From an uncultured Eubacteriaceae bacterium (GTDB lineage Bacteria; Bacillota; Clostridia; Lachnospirales; Lachnospiraceae), in assembly GCA_945938055.1 (NCBI GenBank), contig CAMEUH010000018.1, positions 1 through 21,241 on the forward strand: DNA of 21,241 bases, written 5' to 3'. Positions within the stretch are counted from its first letter, which is position 1; each line of letters opens with the position of its first letter. Below the pieces are notes generated by a model. That model searched no databases. It was given only the letters and a program-made list of their open reading frames with translations, and was not told the origin of the DNA. A program made the translations under genes and the position numbers. Of this stretch, positions 1 through 7,019 are shown one piece after another.

Positions 1-420
1 TGTAAGGGGTATGAACCAACTCTGCCATATGCCATTGATATTGAGGCATGCGGGGATGATGAGGTGAAAGGAAGACAAAACAGCATTTCTAAAATTGCAA
101 GAACACAGGTCATTAATACCTTTGTGAGTGTCATTAAGAGTCAGGGCAAGGAACCAATGCTGTATTCGAATAAAAGCTGGCTGGAAAATCAGATTGATCT
201 TTCCCAAATCAGCTGTAAAATCTGGTATGCAATGTGGCCGGGAGAAGAGGCAGAGGAAGGTGAGACCGGGCGCAATGTACCAAATAATGATGCATATGAA
301 AAAGATGAGACTAAGTATCCGGACATGAAGGTGGAAATCTGGCAGTATAGTGACAAAGGACAGGTAGAAGGAATTGAGCCGCTGGTTGATTTAAATGCGT
401 GGGTTCCGTCTCTTGAATAA
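1..420 (+). CDS. GH25-family lysozyme (muramidase), C-terminal part
   Basis: This is the last 139 codons of a gene whose start lies before the window; frame 1 is open from the first base. The product resembles glycoside hydrolase family 25 (Chalaropsis-type lysozymes), which cleave the N-acetylmuramic acid-N-acetylglucosamine bond of peptidoglycan. Visible support: YAIDIE near the window start, matching the DxE catalytic region; a WYAMWP segment; and the closing run VEIWQYSDKG...VDLNAW, which is the usual family ending (WQY, G, then VDLN). The signal peptide and any cell-wall-binding repeats, if present, are outside the window. A GTG at 64 gives a shorter open frame, but it falls inside the conserved domain after the DxE motif and is not a believable start. 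The MATE gene follows after 20 bases, so the two may be co-transcribed. The family call is fairly sure; the role (autolysin, prophage or secreted enzyme) cannot be told. Confidence 0.85.
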   Translation, partial: CKGYEPTLPYAIDIEACGDDEVKGRQNSISKIARTQVINTFVSVIKSQGKEPMLYSNKSWLENQIDLSQISCKIWYAMWPGEEAEEGETGRNVPNNDAYEKDETKYPDMKVEIWQYSDKGQVEGIEPLVDLNAWVPSLE

Positions 421-440
421 GAAGAGAATCAGGTGAGTTT

Positions 441-1778
441 ATGAAAGATTTGACAAAAGGGAATACACTAAAAGTGATTATTAATTTTACAATTCCAATC
501 TTTGTCGGAAGCCTGTTCCAGCTGTTTTACAGTCTGGTAGATACGAGGATTGTGGGAAGTACGCTGGGAGAGGAAGCTCTGGCCGCTGTTGGGGCAACAG
601 CTACTTTAAATTCCCTGATAGTCGGATTCCTGATTGGACTGACCAATGGTTTTTCTGTTATCACGGCACAGTATTTTGGTGCGGGTGACAAGGATAAAGT
701 AAGGAAAAGTGTTGCCCAGTCATTACAGCTTGGGTTGATCTTATCTGTTTTTTTGACCATTATCAGTGTTACCGGTCTGAAGCATATACTGCAGTGGTTA
801 AATATGCCCGAGGAGCATTTCTGGCAGGGTTATGCTTATATCGTGGTGATTCTTGCCGGCATGACGACTGCAATGCTATATAATGTCTGTGCCAGTGTCC
901 TTAGGGCAGTTGGTGATACGGTTACACCATTATGTTTTTTGATTATTTCTACGCTATTAAATATTTTCCTGGATTATGCATTGATTCTGGGAGCTGGTAT
1001 GGGTGTGGAAGGTGCCGCATATGCGACAGTCATTTCCCAGGCAATTGCATTTGTATCCTGTGCAGTTTATATGTTTCGGAAATATGATTTTCTGCGCTTT
1101 CAGAGAAAAGATTTTGGATTTGACAGCCAAATGGCAGGAAGAATTCTTACTTCCGGTCTTTCCATGGGATTCATGCAGTCCCTGGTGTCCTTAGGAACCG
1201 TATCGCTGCAAAGTGCAATTAATACTTTTGGAACGAATACCATTGTAGCACATACGGCGGCACGTAAAATCACGGAGCTTTTCATGCTTCCATTCGGTGT
1301 ACTGGGAATGACCATGACGACGTTCTGCGGGCAGAACCGGGGTGCCGGAAGGATTGACCGCATTAAGGATGGAATTAAGAAAGCTCTGTTTCTGGCATGG
1401 GGCTGGTGTGCACTGGTGGTGCTGGCGAGCTATACCATTGCTCCATTTCTAATCCGTGCGGTTACGGCAACAACGGTCAGGGAAGTAATTGATACAGCTG
1501 TTTTATATCTGAAGGTGGATACCTTGCTTTACTTTGTTACAGCGGTCATTACTATTTTCCGGAATGCACTGCAGGGCATTGGAGACTGGTTTGTTCCGAT
1601 TATTTCAAGTTCCATAGAACTGGCAGGAAAAATACTTGTTGTAATTTTTCTTACACCGCTTCTTCATTACTGGGGGATTATTCTGGCGGAACCGATTGTA
1701 TGGATATTAATGGTTATTCCACTAATTATTCGTATGTTTACACATCCATCATTAAAAAATACTGGAGGTACGGCATAA
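441..1778 (+). CDS. MATE-family multidrug/metabolite efflux transporter
   Basis: The product has 445 residues, the usual MATE length, and is almost wholly hydrophobic with about twelve membrane spans. MATE proteins export cationic drugs, dyes or metabolites by Na+ or H+ antiport across the cytoplasmic membrane. The N-terminus (LKVIINFTIPIFVGSLFQ, then LVDTRIVGSTLGEEALAAVG) is the classic MATE opening: a PxxxG-type first helix followed by a D-x-x-x-V-G segment. The two six-helix halves are visible, the second beginning near residue 230. The start is ATG 441 with an AGGTGA-type ribosome binding site about 8 bases upstream. It sits 20 bases after the lysozyme gene and one base before cls, with the cls ribosome binding site inside its own 3' end, so translational coupling is likely. 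The substrate cannot be predicted. Confidence 0.92.
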   Translation: MKDLTKGNTLKVIINFTIPIFVGSLFQLFYSLVDTRIVGSTLGEEALAAVGATATLNSLIVGFLIGLTNGFSVITAQYFGAGDKDKVRKSVAQSLQLGLILSVFLTIISVTGLKHILQWLNMPEEHFWQGYAYIVVILAGMTTAMLYNVCASVLRAVGDTVTPLCFLIISTLLNIFLDYALILGAGMGVEGAAYATVISQAIAFVSCAVYMFRKYDFLRFQRKDFGFDSQMAGRILTSGLSMGFMQSLVSLGTVSLQSAINTFGTNTIVAHTAARKITELFMLPFGVLGMTMTTFCGQNRGAGRIDRIKDGIKKALFLAWGWCALVVLASYTIAPFLIRAVTATTVREVIDTAVLYLKVDTLLYFVTAVITIFRNALQGIGDWFVPIISSSIELAGKILVVIFLTPLLHYWGIILAEPIVWILMVIPLIIRMFTHPSLKNTGGTA

Positions 1779-1779
1779 C

Positions 1780-3387
1780 ATGGCAAAAATGGAAGATGAT
1801 GACGAAAAACTGGAAGAAAAAATTGATGAACTGTTAGTGTACGTAAAGAGGAAAGTGCGAAGAGGAATTGCAAGAGTAGTATTTGGAAGAACCTTCATGA
1901 CGATTTTGATACTTTTGCTTCAGATTGCAGTACTGTATGTTACAATTCGGGAATATGAAAAATATTCAGCAATATTCTTTACAGGTTCTACCATTATTTC
2001 CGTTATTGTGGTGTTCTTAATCATTAATGAGGAAATCAACCCCATGTATAAGCTGGCATGGATTATTCCGGTCGTGGCATTTCCTGTTTTTGGAAGTACA
2101 ATCTATCTTTTTGTCCGTTTTCAGCCGGGTCCGGCAATCATGAGAAAAAAGATGGAGAACCTGAATAAGAAGATTACACCGCTTTTAAAGCAGGACAAGG
2201 AAGTAAGGAAGAATCTGGAAAAGGCCGATAAAGATGCATTTAATACAGCACGTTATTTGAATGCCACATTAAATTATCCGGTTTTTGATAATACAACCAC
2301 CGAATATTTCCCAATCGGGGAAAAAATGTTCCGGAAAATGCTTCTGGAGCTGGAAAAGGCGGAAAAGTTTATCTTTTTGGAATATTTTATCATTGAAAAC
2401 GGAATTATGTGGGATGCTGTTTTGGAGATTCTCAAGAGTAAAGCAAAAAAGGGCGTCGAAGTACGGGTTATGTATGATGGCATCTGTTGTTTTAAACTGT
2501 TGCCGTATTCCTATCCGAAACAGCTAGAGGAAATGGGAATTAAAGCCAAAATTTTCTCCCCTCTGGTGCCGATTCTTTCTGTCCACCAGAATAACCGTGA
2601 CCACCGAAAGATTATGGTCATTGATGGAAAAACTGCTTTTACCGGCGGTATAAATCTGGCGGATGAATATATCAATGAAGTGGAACGATACGGACACTGG
2701 AAAGACACAGCAGTAATGCTTAAGGGAGAGGCTGTAAAAAGTTTTACCTGTATGTTTCTTCAGCTATGGAATATTGATTCCAAGGAACCGGATAAATCGT
2801 TTGACCGCTATATGCCGCAGGAGAAGTTCCCAAGACAGAAGGGGTATGTCATTCCATATGGTGATAGTCCGCTTGATAAGGAGAATACCGGAGAACAGGT
2901 ATATTTTGATATTATTAATCAGGCAAAGGATTACGTGCATATCATGACCCCATATCTGATTGTTGACAACGAGATGATGATGGCACTAAAAGGTGCGGCA
3001 AAAAGAGGTGTGGATATCAAAATCATCATGCCGCATATTCCGGATAAAAAATATGCATTTTATCTGGCAAGAAGTTATTATGCAGAATTAATTCGTGCAG
3101 GCGTAAAAATATATGAATACCGGCCTGGTTTTGTGCATTCCAAGGTATTTCTCTCGGATAACGAAAAGGCAGTCGTGGGAACCATTAATTTGGATTACCG
3201 AAGTTTGTTTCTGCATTTTGAATGTGGTGTGTATATGTACAAAACGGAGTGCATTCCGGATATGATAAAAGATTATGATGCGACATTGGATAAATGCTTT
3301 TGCGTGACAAAGGATTATTACTACGGATTACCATTCTGGCAGAGGATTGCAGGGCGTGTGCTGCGACTGATTGCTCCATTAATGTAA
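1780..3387 (+). CDS. cls: cardiolipin synthase (phospholipase D superfamily)
   Basis: The product has 535 residues. Bacterial Cls condenses two phosphatidylglycerol molecules into cardiolipin and glycerol at the cytoplasmic membrane. After a charged N-terminus come two membrane spans (about residues 40-80 and 85-112) with a KLAWIIPVVAFPVFG segment typical of the PLDNc domain. Two HKD catalytic motifs follow: H275-x-K277-x4-D282, followed by TGGINLADEY, and H453-x-K455-x4-D460, followed by GTINLDYRS. Both are complete, so the enzyme should be active. The start ATG 1780 has GGAGGT at 1764-1769 and lies one base after the MATE stop. The N-terminus is longer and more charged (about 30 residues of D/E/K) than in Bacillus Cls. 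A strong hairpin terminator closes the unit just downstream. Confidence 0.95.
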   Translation: MAKMEDDDEKLEEKIDELLVYVKRKVRRGIARVVFGRTFMTILILLLQIAVLYVTIREYEKYSAIFFTGSTIISVIVVFLIINEEINPMYKLAWIIPVVAFPVFGSTIYLFVRFQPGPAIMRKKMENLNKKITPLLKQDKEVRKNLEKADKDAFNTARYLNATLNYPVFDNTTTEYFPIGEKMFRKMLLELEKAEKFIFLEYFIIENGIMWDAVLEILKSKAKKGVEVRVMYDGICCFKLLPYSYPKQLEEMGIKAKIFSPLVPILSVHQNNRDHRKIMVIDGKTAFTGGINLADEYINEVERYGHWKDTAVMLKGEAVKSFTCMFLQLWNIDSKEPDKSFDRYMPQEKFPRQKGYVIPYGDSPLDKENTGEQVYFDIINQAKDYVHIMTPYLIVDNEMMMALKGAAKRGVDIKIIMPHIPDKKYAFYLARSYYAELIRAGVKIYEYRPGFVHSKVFLSDNEKAVVGTINLDYRSLFLHFECGVYMYKTECIPDMIKDYDATLDKCFCVTKDYYYGLPFWQRIAGRVLRLIAPLM

Positions 3388-3394
3388 AAAAGAT

Positions 3395-3446
3395 AAAAGC
3401 GGCTTTTAGAGGATTGGTTCATGCCTTTCCTTTTAAGGCCGCTTTT
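3395..3446. terminator. bidirectional intrinsic terminator between cls and kdgK
   Basis: A perfect 9-bp inverted repeat, AAAAGCGGC (3395-3403) with GCCGCTTTT (3438-3446), has T-rich sequence on the + side (TTTTATAATTTTATT) and an A run on the other side that reads TTTTTT on the - strand. It lies between the converging stops of cls (3387) and kdgK (3456), so it can stop transcripts from both sides. Confidence 0.85.
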
Positions 3447-3455
3447 ATAATTTTA

Positions 3456-4487
3456 TTATCGTTTAATCTCAAATTCCTGATTCATCAGGCGGAAAATAGA
3501 CTGTTTATCGTCCGTGATATTAAAATCACCATGGATGGTATGCTTAATTACGGATGATGATACAGCAAAATTCACAATATCCTGTGGATCCATGTCTTCC
3601 ATGAGGGCATAAATGAGACCACTGGAAAAGGCGTCACCACCGCCAACACGGTCAAGGATATTAAAACGGAATGTTTTACTTTCATATGTTTCACCGTTGT
3701 ACCAAAGATATGCCTTTAAGGAATTCTCGCTGCCGGAATGTACATACCGTACATGGCGGGCAATCGCCTTAAAATCATAACGGCTGGCAAGCTCTTTAAA
3801 GATACGGTCCTGTTCCTTAAAGGAAGGCTGAAGACTTAATCCTTCTTTTAAATCACGTCCATCCGGTCCCGGAAGATTAATTGGTTCAATTCCAATCAGT
3901 ACATCCACATATGGAAGATATTCCGTGATACAGTCACGGGCTTCCTGCCACTCCCAGAGAGCACTACGGTAATTGCCGTCAAAACTTACGGTAATGCCAA
4001 GTTCCTTTGCCGCAATTAATGCATTTTTAATAAGGACGCGGCAATTTGCGGATAAGGCAGGAGTAATACCACTTAAGTGCAGCCAGTCATAACCGGCAAG
4101 TACTTCCTTAAAATCAATATTCTCATAGTTATATGTTGCAAAGGAGGAACCTTTACGGTCATAAATTACTTTGGAAGAACGAACGGCAAAGCCTTCTTCC
4201 AGATAATAAATACCAATTCGTTCACCGGCGAAAATTGTCTTGGACATGTGAACATCATTTGTCCGTAAATAACGTACTGCAGACTTACCGACGGAATTAT
4301 CCGGAAGTACGGTGAAGAATGTACTGTCTACACCAAGATTGGCAAGTGCGGCAGCAACATTGGCTTCTGCTCCGCCATAGTTTACAATGAAAGAATTGGC
4401 GGTGCGGATTTTTTCATAATTTGGAGGAGAAAGTCGTAAAAGGATTTCTCCAATGGTGATAAATTTAATATCTTTTATATTCTTCAT
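3456..4487 (-). CDS. kdgK: PfkB-family sugar kinase, probable 2-keto-3-deoxygluconate kinase
   Basis: The product has 343 residues of the ribokinase/PfkB family; KdgK phosphorylates 2-keto-3-deoxygluconate to KDPG in uronate and pectin breakdown. Evidence: N-terminal TIGEILLRLSPP and YGGAEANVAAALANLG (PfkB signature 1 region); GIYYLEEG and KVIYDRKGSS, which match KdgK-type members; and the anion-hole and catalytic motif DRVGGGDAFSSG with the base D286. The start at 4487 is preceded by a modest AGAGGATGG-type ribosome binding site. The gene is monocistronic with its own promoter at 4523-4551 and a shared terminator downstream. No KDPG aldolase or uronate isomerase is in the window, so the KdgK assignment rests on protein resemblance only. 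A fructokinase or other PfkB kinase remains possible. Confidence 0.82.
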   Translation of the reverse strand: MKNIKDIKFITIGEILLRLSPPNYEKIRTANSFIVNYGGAEANVAAALANLGVDSTFFTVLPDNSVGKSAVRYLRTNDVHMSKTIFAGERIGIYYLEEGFAVRSSKVIYDRKGSSFATYNYENIDFKEVLAGYDWLHLSGITPALSANCRVLIKNALIAAKELGITVSFDGNYRSALWEWQEARDCITEYLPYVDVLIGIEPINLPGPDGRDLKEGLSLQPSFKEQDRIFKELASRYDFKAIARHVRYVHSGSENSLKAYLWYNGETYESKTFRFNILDRVGGGDAFSSGLIYALMEDMDPQDIVNFAVSSSVIKHTIHGDFNITDDKQSIFRLMNQEFEIKR

Positions 4488-4522
4488 AAAACCATCCTCT
4501 ATTTGTAATACGATTTATCATC

Positions 4523-4551
4523 ATAGTAGCATAAAATTTCCTGTTTGTCTA
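4523..4551 (-). promoter_or_regulatory. sigma-A promoter for kdgK
   Basis: Read on the - strand, TAGACA (4551-4546) and TACTAT (4528-4523) are separated by exactly 17 bp, with a TGC extended -10 just before the -10 box. The promoter is about 36 bp upstream of the kdgK start and nothing else needs it. Confidence 0.65.
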
Positions 4552-4604
4552 ATAGGAATACACCTTGCAAAATTCAGTTAAATTCTAAAAATAGAATGCA
4601 AATA

Positions 4605-4631
4605 ATGTCATTTTGTGATAAAATGTATAAT
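4605..4631 (+). promoter_or_regulatory. probable promoter for the hydrolase-dehydrogenase pair
   Basis: TATAAT at 4626-4631 is a perfect -10, 25 bp before the start codon. The -35 is poor: ATGTCA at 4605-4610 gives only a 15-bp spacer. An alternative is the extended TGA-TAAAAT at 4616-4624. The exact box is uncertain, but a promoter must lie here because the kdgK gene is divergent. Confidence 0.45.
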
Positions 4632-4656
4632 AAACTTATGAATTGGAGGGATAAAT

Positions 4657-5589
4657 ATGGCAGAAAGAGTAGAATTAATCTACAAATCACGGGATGGAAT
4701 AACACAGATACATGCAACAGAATGGCTGCCGGAAGAAAGACCTCCCAAGGCAGTTCTTCAGATTGTTCATGGAATGAAGGAATTTGTGGATCGTTATGAC
4801 GGATTTGCACGTTATATTGCTGACCGGGGATTTATTGTGGTTGGGGAAGACCATCTTGGTCATGGCAGGACGGCGATTTCGTCGAAAGACTTAGGGTACT
4901 TTGCAAAGAAGGATAGCGATGTTATTCTGGTAAGAGATGTACATCGTCTGAAGAAAACAATACAGTCGGAATACCCGGGACTGCCATATTTTATTTATGG
5001 TTTCAGCATGGGTTCTTTTATTACAAGAAAGTACCTTACCATGTATGGAGAAGGAATTGATGGAGCAATCATTGGCGGAACAGGATGGATTGCAGAAAGC
5101 CGGCTGCGATTTGGAATTACGATTACAGCACTTCTGGCAAAGTTTCATGGGGACCGGTATTGTAGTGACATGGTAGAGAAATTAGCCATGGGCGATTATA
5201 ACAGACGCATCAGCAGACCAAGAACACCATCGGATTGGATTTGCACGGTGAATAGTGTTGTAGACCAGTATGAAGCAAATTCGAAATGCGCATTTCCGTT
5301 TACGGTAAATGCATATAATACATTATTTAAAATCATACAATACGTTCAGGAACCGAAGAATGTACAGAGAATCCCTGAGGAGCTTCCCATTATTTTTATG
5401 TCTGGTCTTCAGGATCCGGTGGGAGACTATGGAGAAGGTGTGAAAAAGGCAGCAGAGTTTTATATGGTAAATGGAATGAAGAATGTTTCTATTAAACTAT
5501 ATGATGGGATGCGGCATGAGATTCATAATGAAGAGAGAAAACATATCGTATATCTTGATATGCTGGAGTGGCTGGAAAGTCTGTTGTAA
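4657..5589 (+). CDS. alpha/beta hydrolase (monoacylglycerol lipase / lysophospholipase type, S33-like)
   Basis: The product has 310 residues with no signal peptide, so it is cytoplasmic. It belongs to the Hydrolase_4 (serine aminopeptidase S33 / monoglyceride lipase-like) group that cleaves acyl esters. The oxyanion-side motif is IVHGMKEF (H38-G39-M40), followed by DHLGHGRT (65-72), which is very typical of this group. The nucleophile elbow is GFSMGS with S117. The acid is D253 in LQDPVGD and the base is H287 in GMRHE, so the triad is complete. The start at 4657 has GGAGGG about 7 bases upstream. The next gene follows after 15 bases with its own GGAGGT, so the two form an operon. The natural substrate is unknown; a lysophospholipid or monoacylglycerol is the family norm. 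Confidence 0.9.
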   Translation: MAERVELIYKSRDGITQIHATEWLPEERPPKAVLQIVHGMKEFVDRYDGFARYIADRGFIVVGEDHLGHGRTAISSKDLGYFAKKDSDVILVRDVHRLKKTIQSEYPGLPYFIYGFSMGSFITRKYLTMYGEGIDGAIIGGTGWIAESRLRFGITITALLAKFHGDRYCSDMVEKLAMGDYNRRISRPRTPSDWICTVNSVVDQYEANSKCAFPFTVNAYNTLFKIIQYVQEPKNVQRIPEELPIIFMSGLQDPVGDYGEGVKKAAEFYMVNGMKNVSIKLYDGMRHEIHNEERKHIVYLDMLEWLESLL

Positions 5590-5604
5590 GAGTGGAGGTA
5601 TGCC

Positions 5605-6576
5605 ATGTTTAAAATTGCTTTTTTTAAAACAAAGCCTTATTATAAGACCTATTTTGAGAAAGTTCTGCTGGAAAAGGAATGCATGCCAAAGTTTTTTGAA
5701 ATGCCGCTGACGGAAGAAACCGTATTTCTTGCGAATGGGTGTGACGCAGTATGTATTCCGTTGTCGTCAAGAGTAGACCGGATCATTATTAACAAGATGC
5801 ATGGAATGGGAATACGATATTTATTTGTGATTGGTATCGGAAGCCAGAATATTGATGTGCAGGAAGCAGAAGATAAATTACAGATTATTCTGATTGATGC
5901 GTATTCAACGGAGTCCGTTGCGGAGTATTCCTTCGGAATGATGCTGGCAGCATCCAGGCAAATCCATAGAAGCTATATCCGTACAAGGGACTATAATATC
6001 AGCAGAAGCGGTCTGATGGGAAGTAATGTGGAGGGAAAGACAGTTGGAATTATTGGAATGGGCAGGGTTGGAAGCCGTGTTGCCCAGATGTATCAGTGTT
6101 TTCACGCAGATGTGATAGCTTATGATATTGTTCCGAGAGAAATAAAAGAAGTGAATTTTGTTGAACTGGAAGAACTGTTTGCAAGGAGCGATATTATTTC
6201 CATTCATATTCCGACCACGAAAGAGACAAATCATTTGATTAACAGATATACCATAGAGAAGATGAAAAAAGGAGTCATTCTGGTTAGTACATCCGGTGCG
6301 GGTGTCATCGAGTTTTATGACTTAATGGAAGCACTCCGGCAAAAAAATAAAATTGGTGCGGTGGCAATTGACTACAATGAAGAAGAGGACCGCAGGCCGG
6401 ATATCATAAGCTTTGCAGATGAGGATTTAGAGGATATCATTACTCAGTTGTCTGCATTTAATAATGTTCTTCTGACATCTAATCTGGGATACCATACAGC
6501 TGAAACAATGGATGCAATCGCAGAAGATCTGGTATTTAAAATTGGAGAGATTCAGAAAGCGGAAAAGAATTTGTAA
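5605..6576 (+). CDS. D-2-hydroxyacid dehydrogenase family protein lacking catalytic Arg and His
   Basis: The product has 323 residues with the two-domain fold of D-isomer-specific 2-hydroxyacid dehydrogenases. The NAD-binding core is plain: GKTVGIIGMGRVGSRVA (G151-x-G153-x2-G156) and an acidic residue, D174, at the end of the second strand, which favours NAD+. The N-terminal half keeps the family layout (IGIGSQNID, then STESVAEYSFGMML). The catalytic positions are odd. The Arg normally in the N-x-S/A-R-G motif is replaced within VSTSGAGVIE (G231 at the Arg place), and the His normally in T-P-H is N293 in TSNLGYHT. The Glu region (DYNEEE, E259/E260) is kept. So it is a dehydrogenase-like fold that probably does not do ordinary D-lactate chemistry. 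The start at 5605 has GGAGGT upstream. It is paired with the hydrolase gene. Confidence 0.85.
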   Translation: MFKIAFFKTKPYYKTYFEKVLLEKECMPKFFEMPLTEETVFLANGCDAVCIPLSSRVDRIIINKMHGMGIRYLFVIGIGSQNIDVQEAEDKLQIILIDAYSTESVAEYSFGMMLAASRQIHRSYIRTRDYNISRSGLMGSNVEGKTVGIIGMGRVGSRVAQMYQCFHADVIAYDIVPREIKEVNFVELEELFARSDIISIHIPTTKETNHLINRYTIEKMKKGVILVSTSGAGVIEFYDLMEALRQKNKIGAVAIDYNEEEDRRPDIISFADEDLEDIITQLSAFNNVLLTSNLGYHTAETMDAIAEDLVFKIGEIQKAEKNL

Positions 6577-6581
6577 AAGGA

Positions 6582-6610
6582 GAAGACCGGTTTTGTTATA
6601 GCCGGTCTTC
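6582..6610. terminator. hairpin at the convergent end of the dehydrogenase and yaaL genes
   Basis: A perfect 9-bp stem, GAAGACCGG (6582-6590) with CCGGTCTTC (6602-6610), has an 11-nt loop that contains the stop codon of the - strand gene. No good U tract follows on the + strand; on the - strand a CTCCTTTTAC segment follows. It is probably a terminator for the two convergent transcripts, weaker than the one at 3395-3446. Confidence 0.5.
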
Positions 6611-6847
6611 ATAATGAGTCATGACAGGCTCGTTATAGCCTTTTAAATTCATGCTCCGTGCCCGCTCAATTAAAAATTTGTACCGTTTGGTTGCGGCATT
6701 CATCATGTAAATATAACAGTCAATTAAATCCGGTTCGGTTACCTGCTGAAAGTTGGAAAATGCGCTATCCATGGCATTTTGAGCAAGCTGGATTTCGCCG
6801 AGAAGGTTTTGTTCGTCATAAGATAAGGATTTTTTTTCGCGTTTCAT
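6596..6847 (-). CDS. YaaL/DUF2508-family small protein
   Basis: This is an 83-residue, highly charged helical protein. The C-terminal part, with YKFLIERARSMNLKG, resembles the end of Bacillus YaaL and DUF2508 proteins (A-K-Y-x-F-L-L-R-E-A-K). The function of this family is not known. The open frame could begin 14 codons earlier (6889), but the start at 6847 is chosen because it has a full AGGAGGG ribosome binding site 6-7 bases upstream (- strand, about 6860-6854) and the earlier part has none. Bacillus yaaL lies beside recR; here it stands alone between a dehydrogenase gene and the Tad operon, so context gives no hint. Confidence 0.7.
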   Translation of the reverse strand: MKREKKSLSYDEQNLLGEIQLAQNAMDSAFSNFQQVTEPDLIDCYIYMMNAATKRYKFLIERARSMNLKGYNEPVMTHYEDRL

Positions 6848-6921
6848 ATAATACCCTCCTACTACTTTTATGTACATTTTTCCCAGCAAAAGAAAATTTA
6901 AACAAAAAATAAAAAAAGTAT

Positions 6922-6950
6922 TTGACAGACATCACATGTTGTTTTATAAT
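6922..6950 (+). promoter_or_regulatory. consensus sigma-A promoter of the Tad operon
   Basis: TTGACA (6922-6927) and TATAAT (6945-6950) are both perfect and separated by 17 bp. An A-rich tract at about 6891-6918 just upstream resembles an UP element. The expected start of transcription is near 6957, leaving a leader of roughly 60-110 nt before the first gene. No other promoter of this quality was seen inside the eleven-gene operon. Confidence 0.88.
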
Positions 6951-6960
6951 CGACATCACA
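6928..6960 (+). repeat. direct repeat GACATCACA flanking the Tad promoter -10 box
   Basis: GACATCACA occurs at 6928-6936, right after the -35 box, and again at 6952-6960, over the expected transcription start; the copies are 24 bp apart. The position fits an operator for a DNA-binding regulator. No regulator gene is seen in the window, so this is inference. Confidence 0.5.
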
Positions 6961-7019
6961 AACAAATCTTATTTTAAGAGTCATCTTAATTCGAATTTTC
7001 CCATGGAACAATTTAATAA

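Noticed and set aside
64..420. GTG 64 as the start of a complete small gene
   Set aside because: The frame is open to the window edge and the DxE region of the GH25 fold lies upstream of 64, so the gene is truncated by the window.
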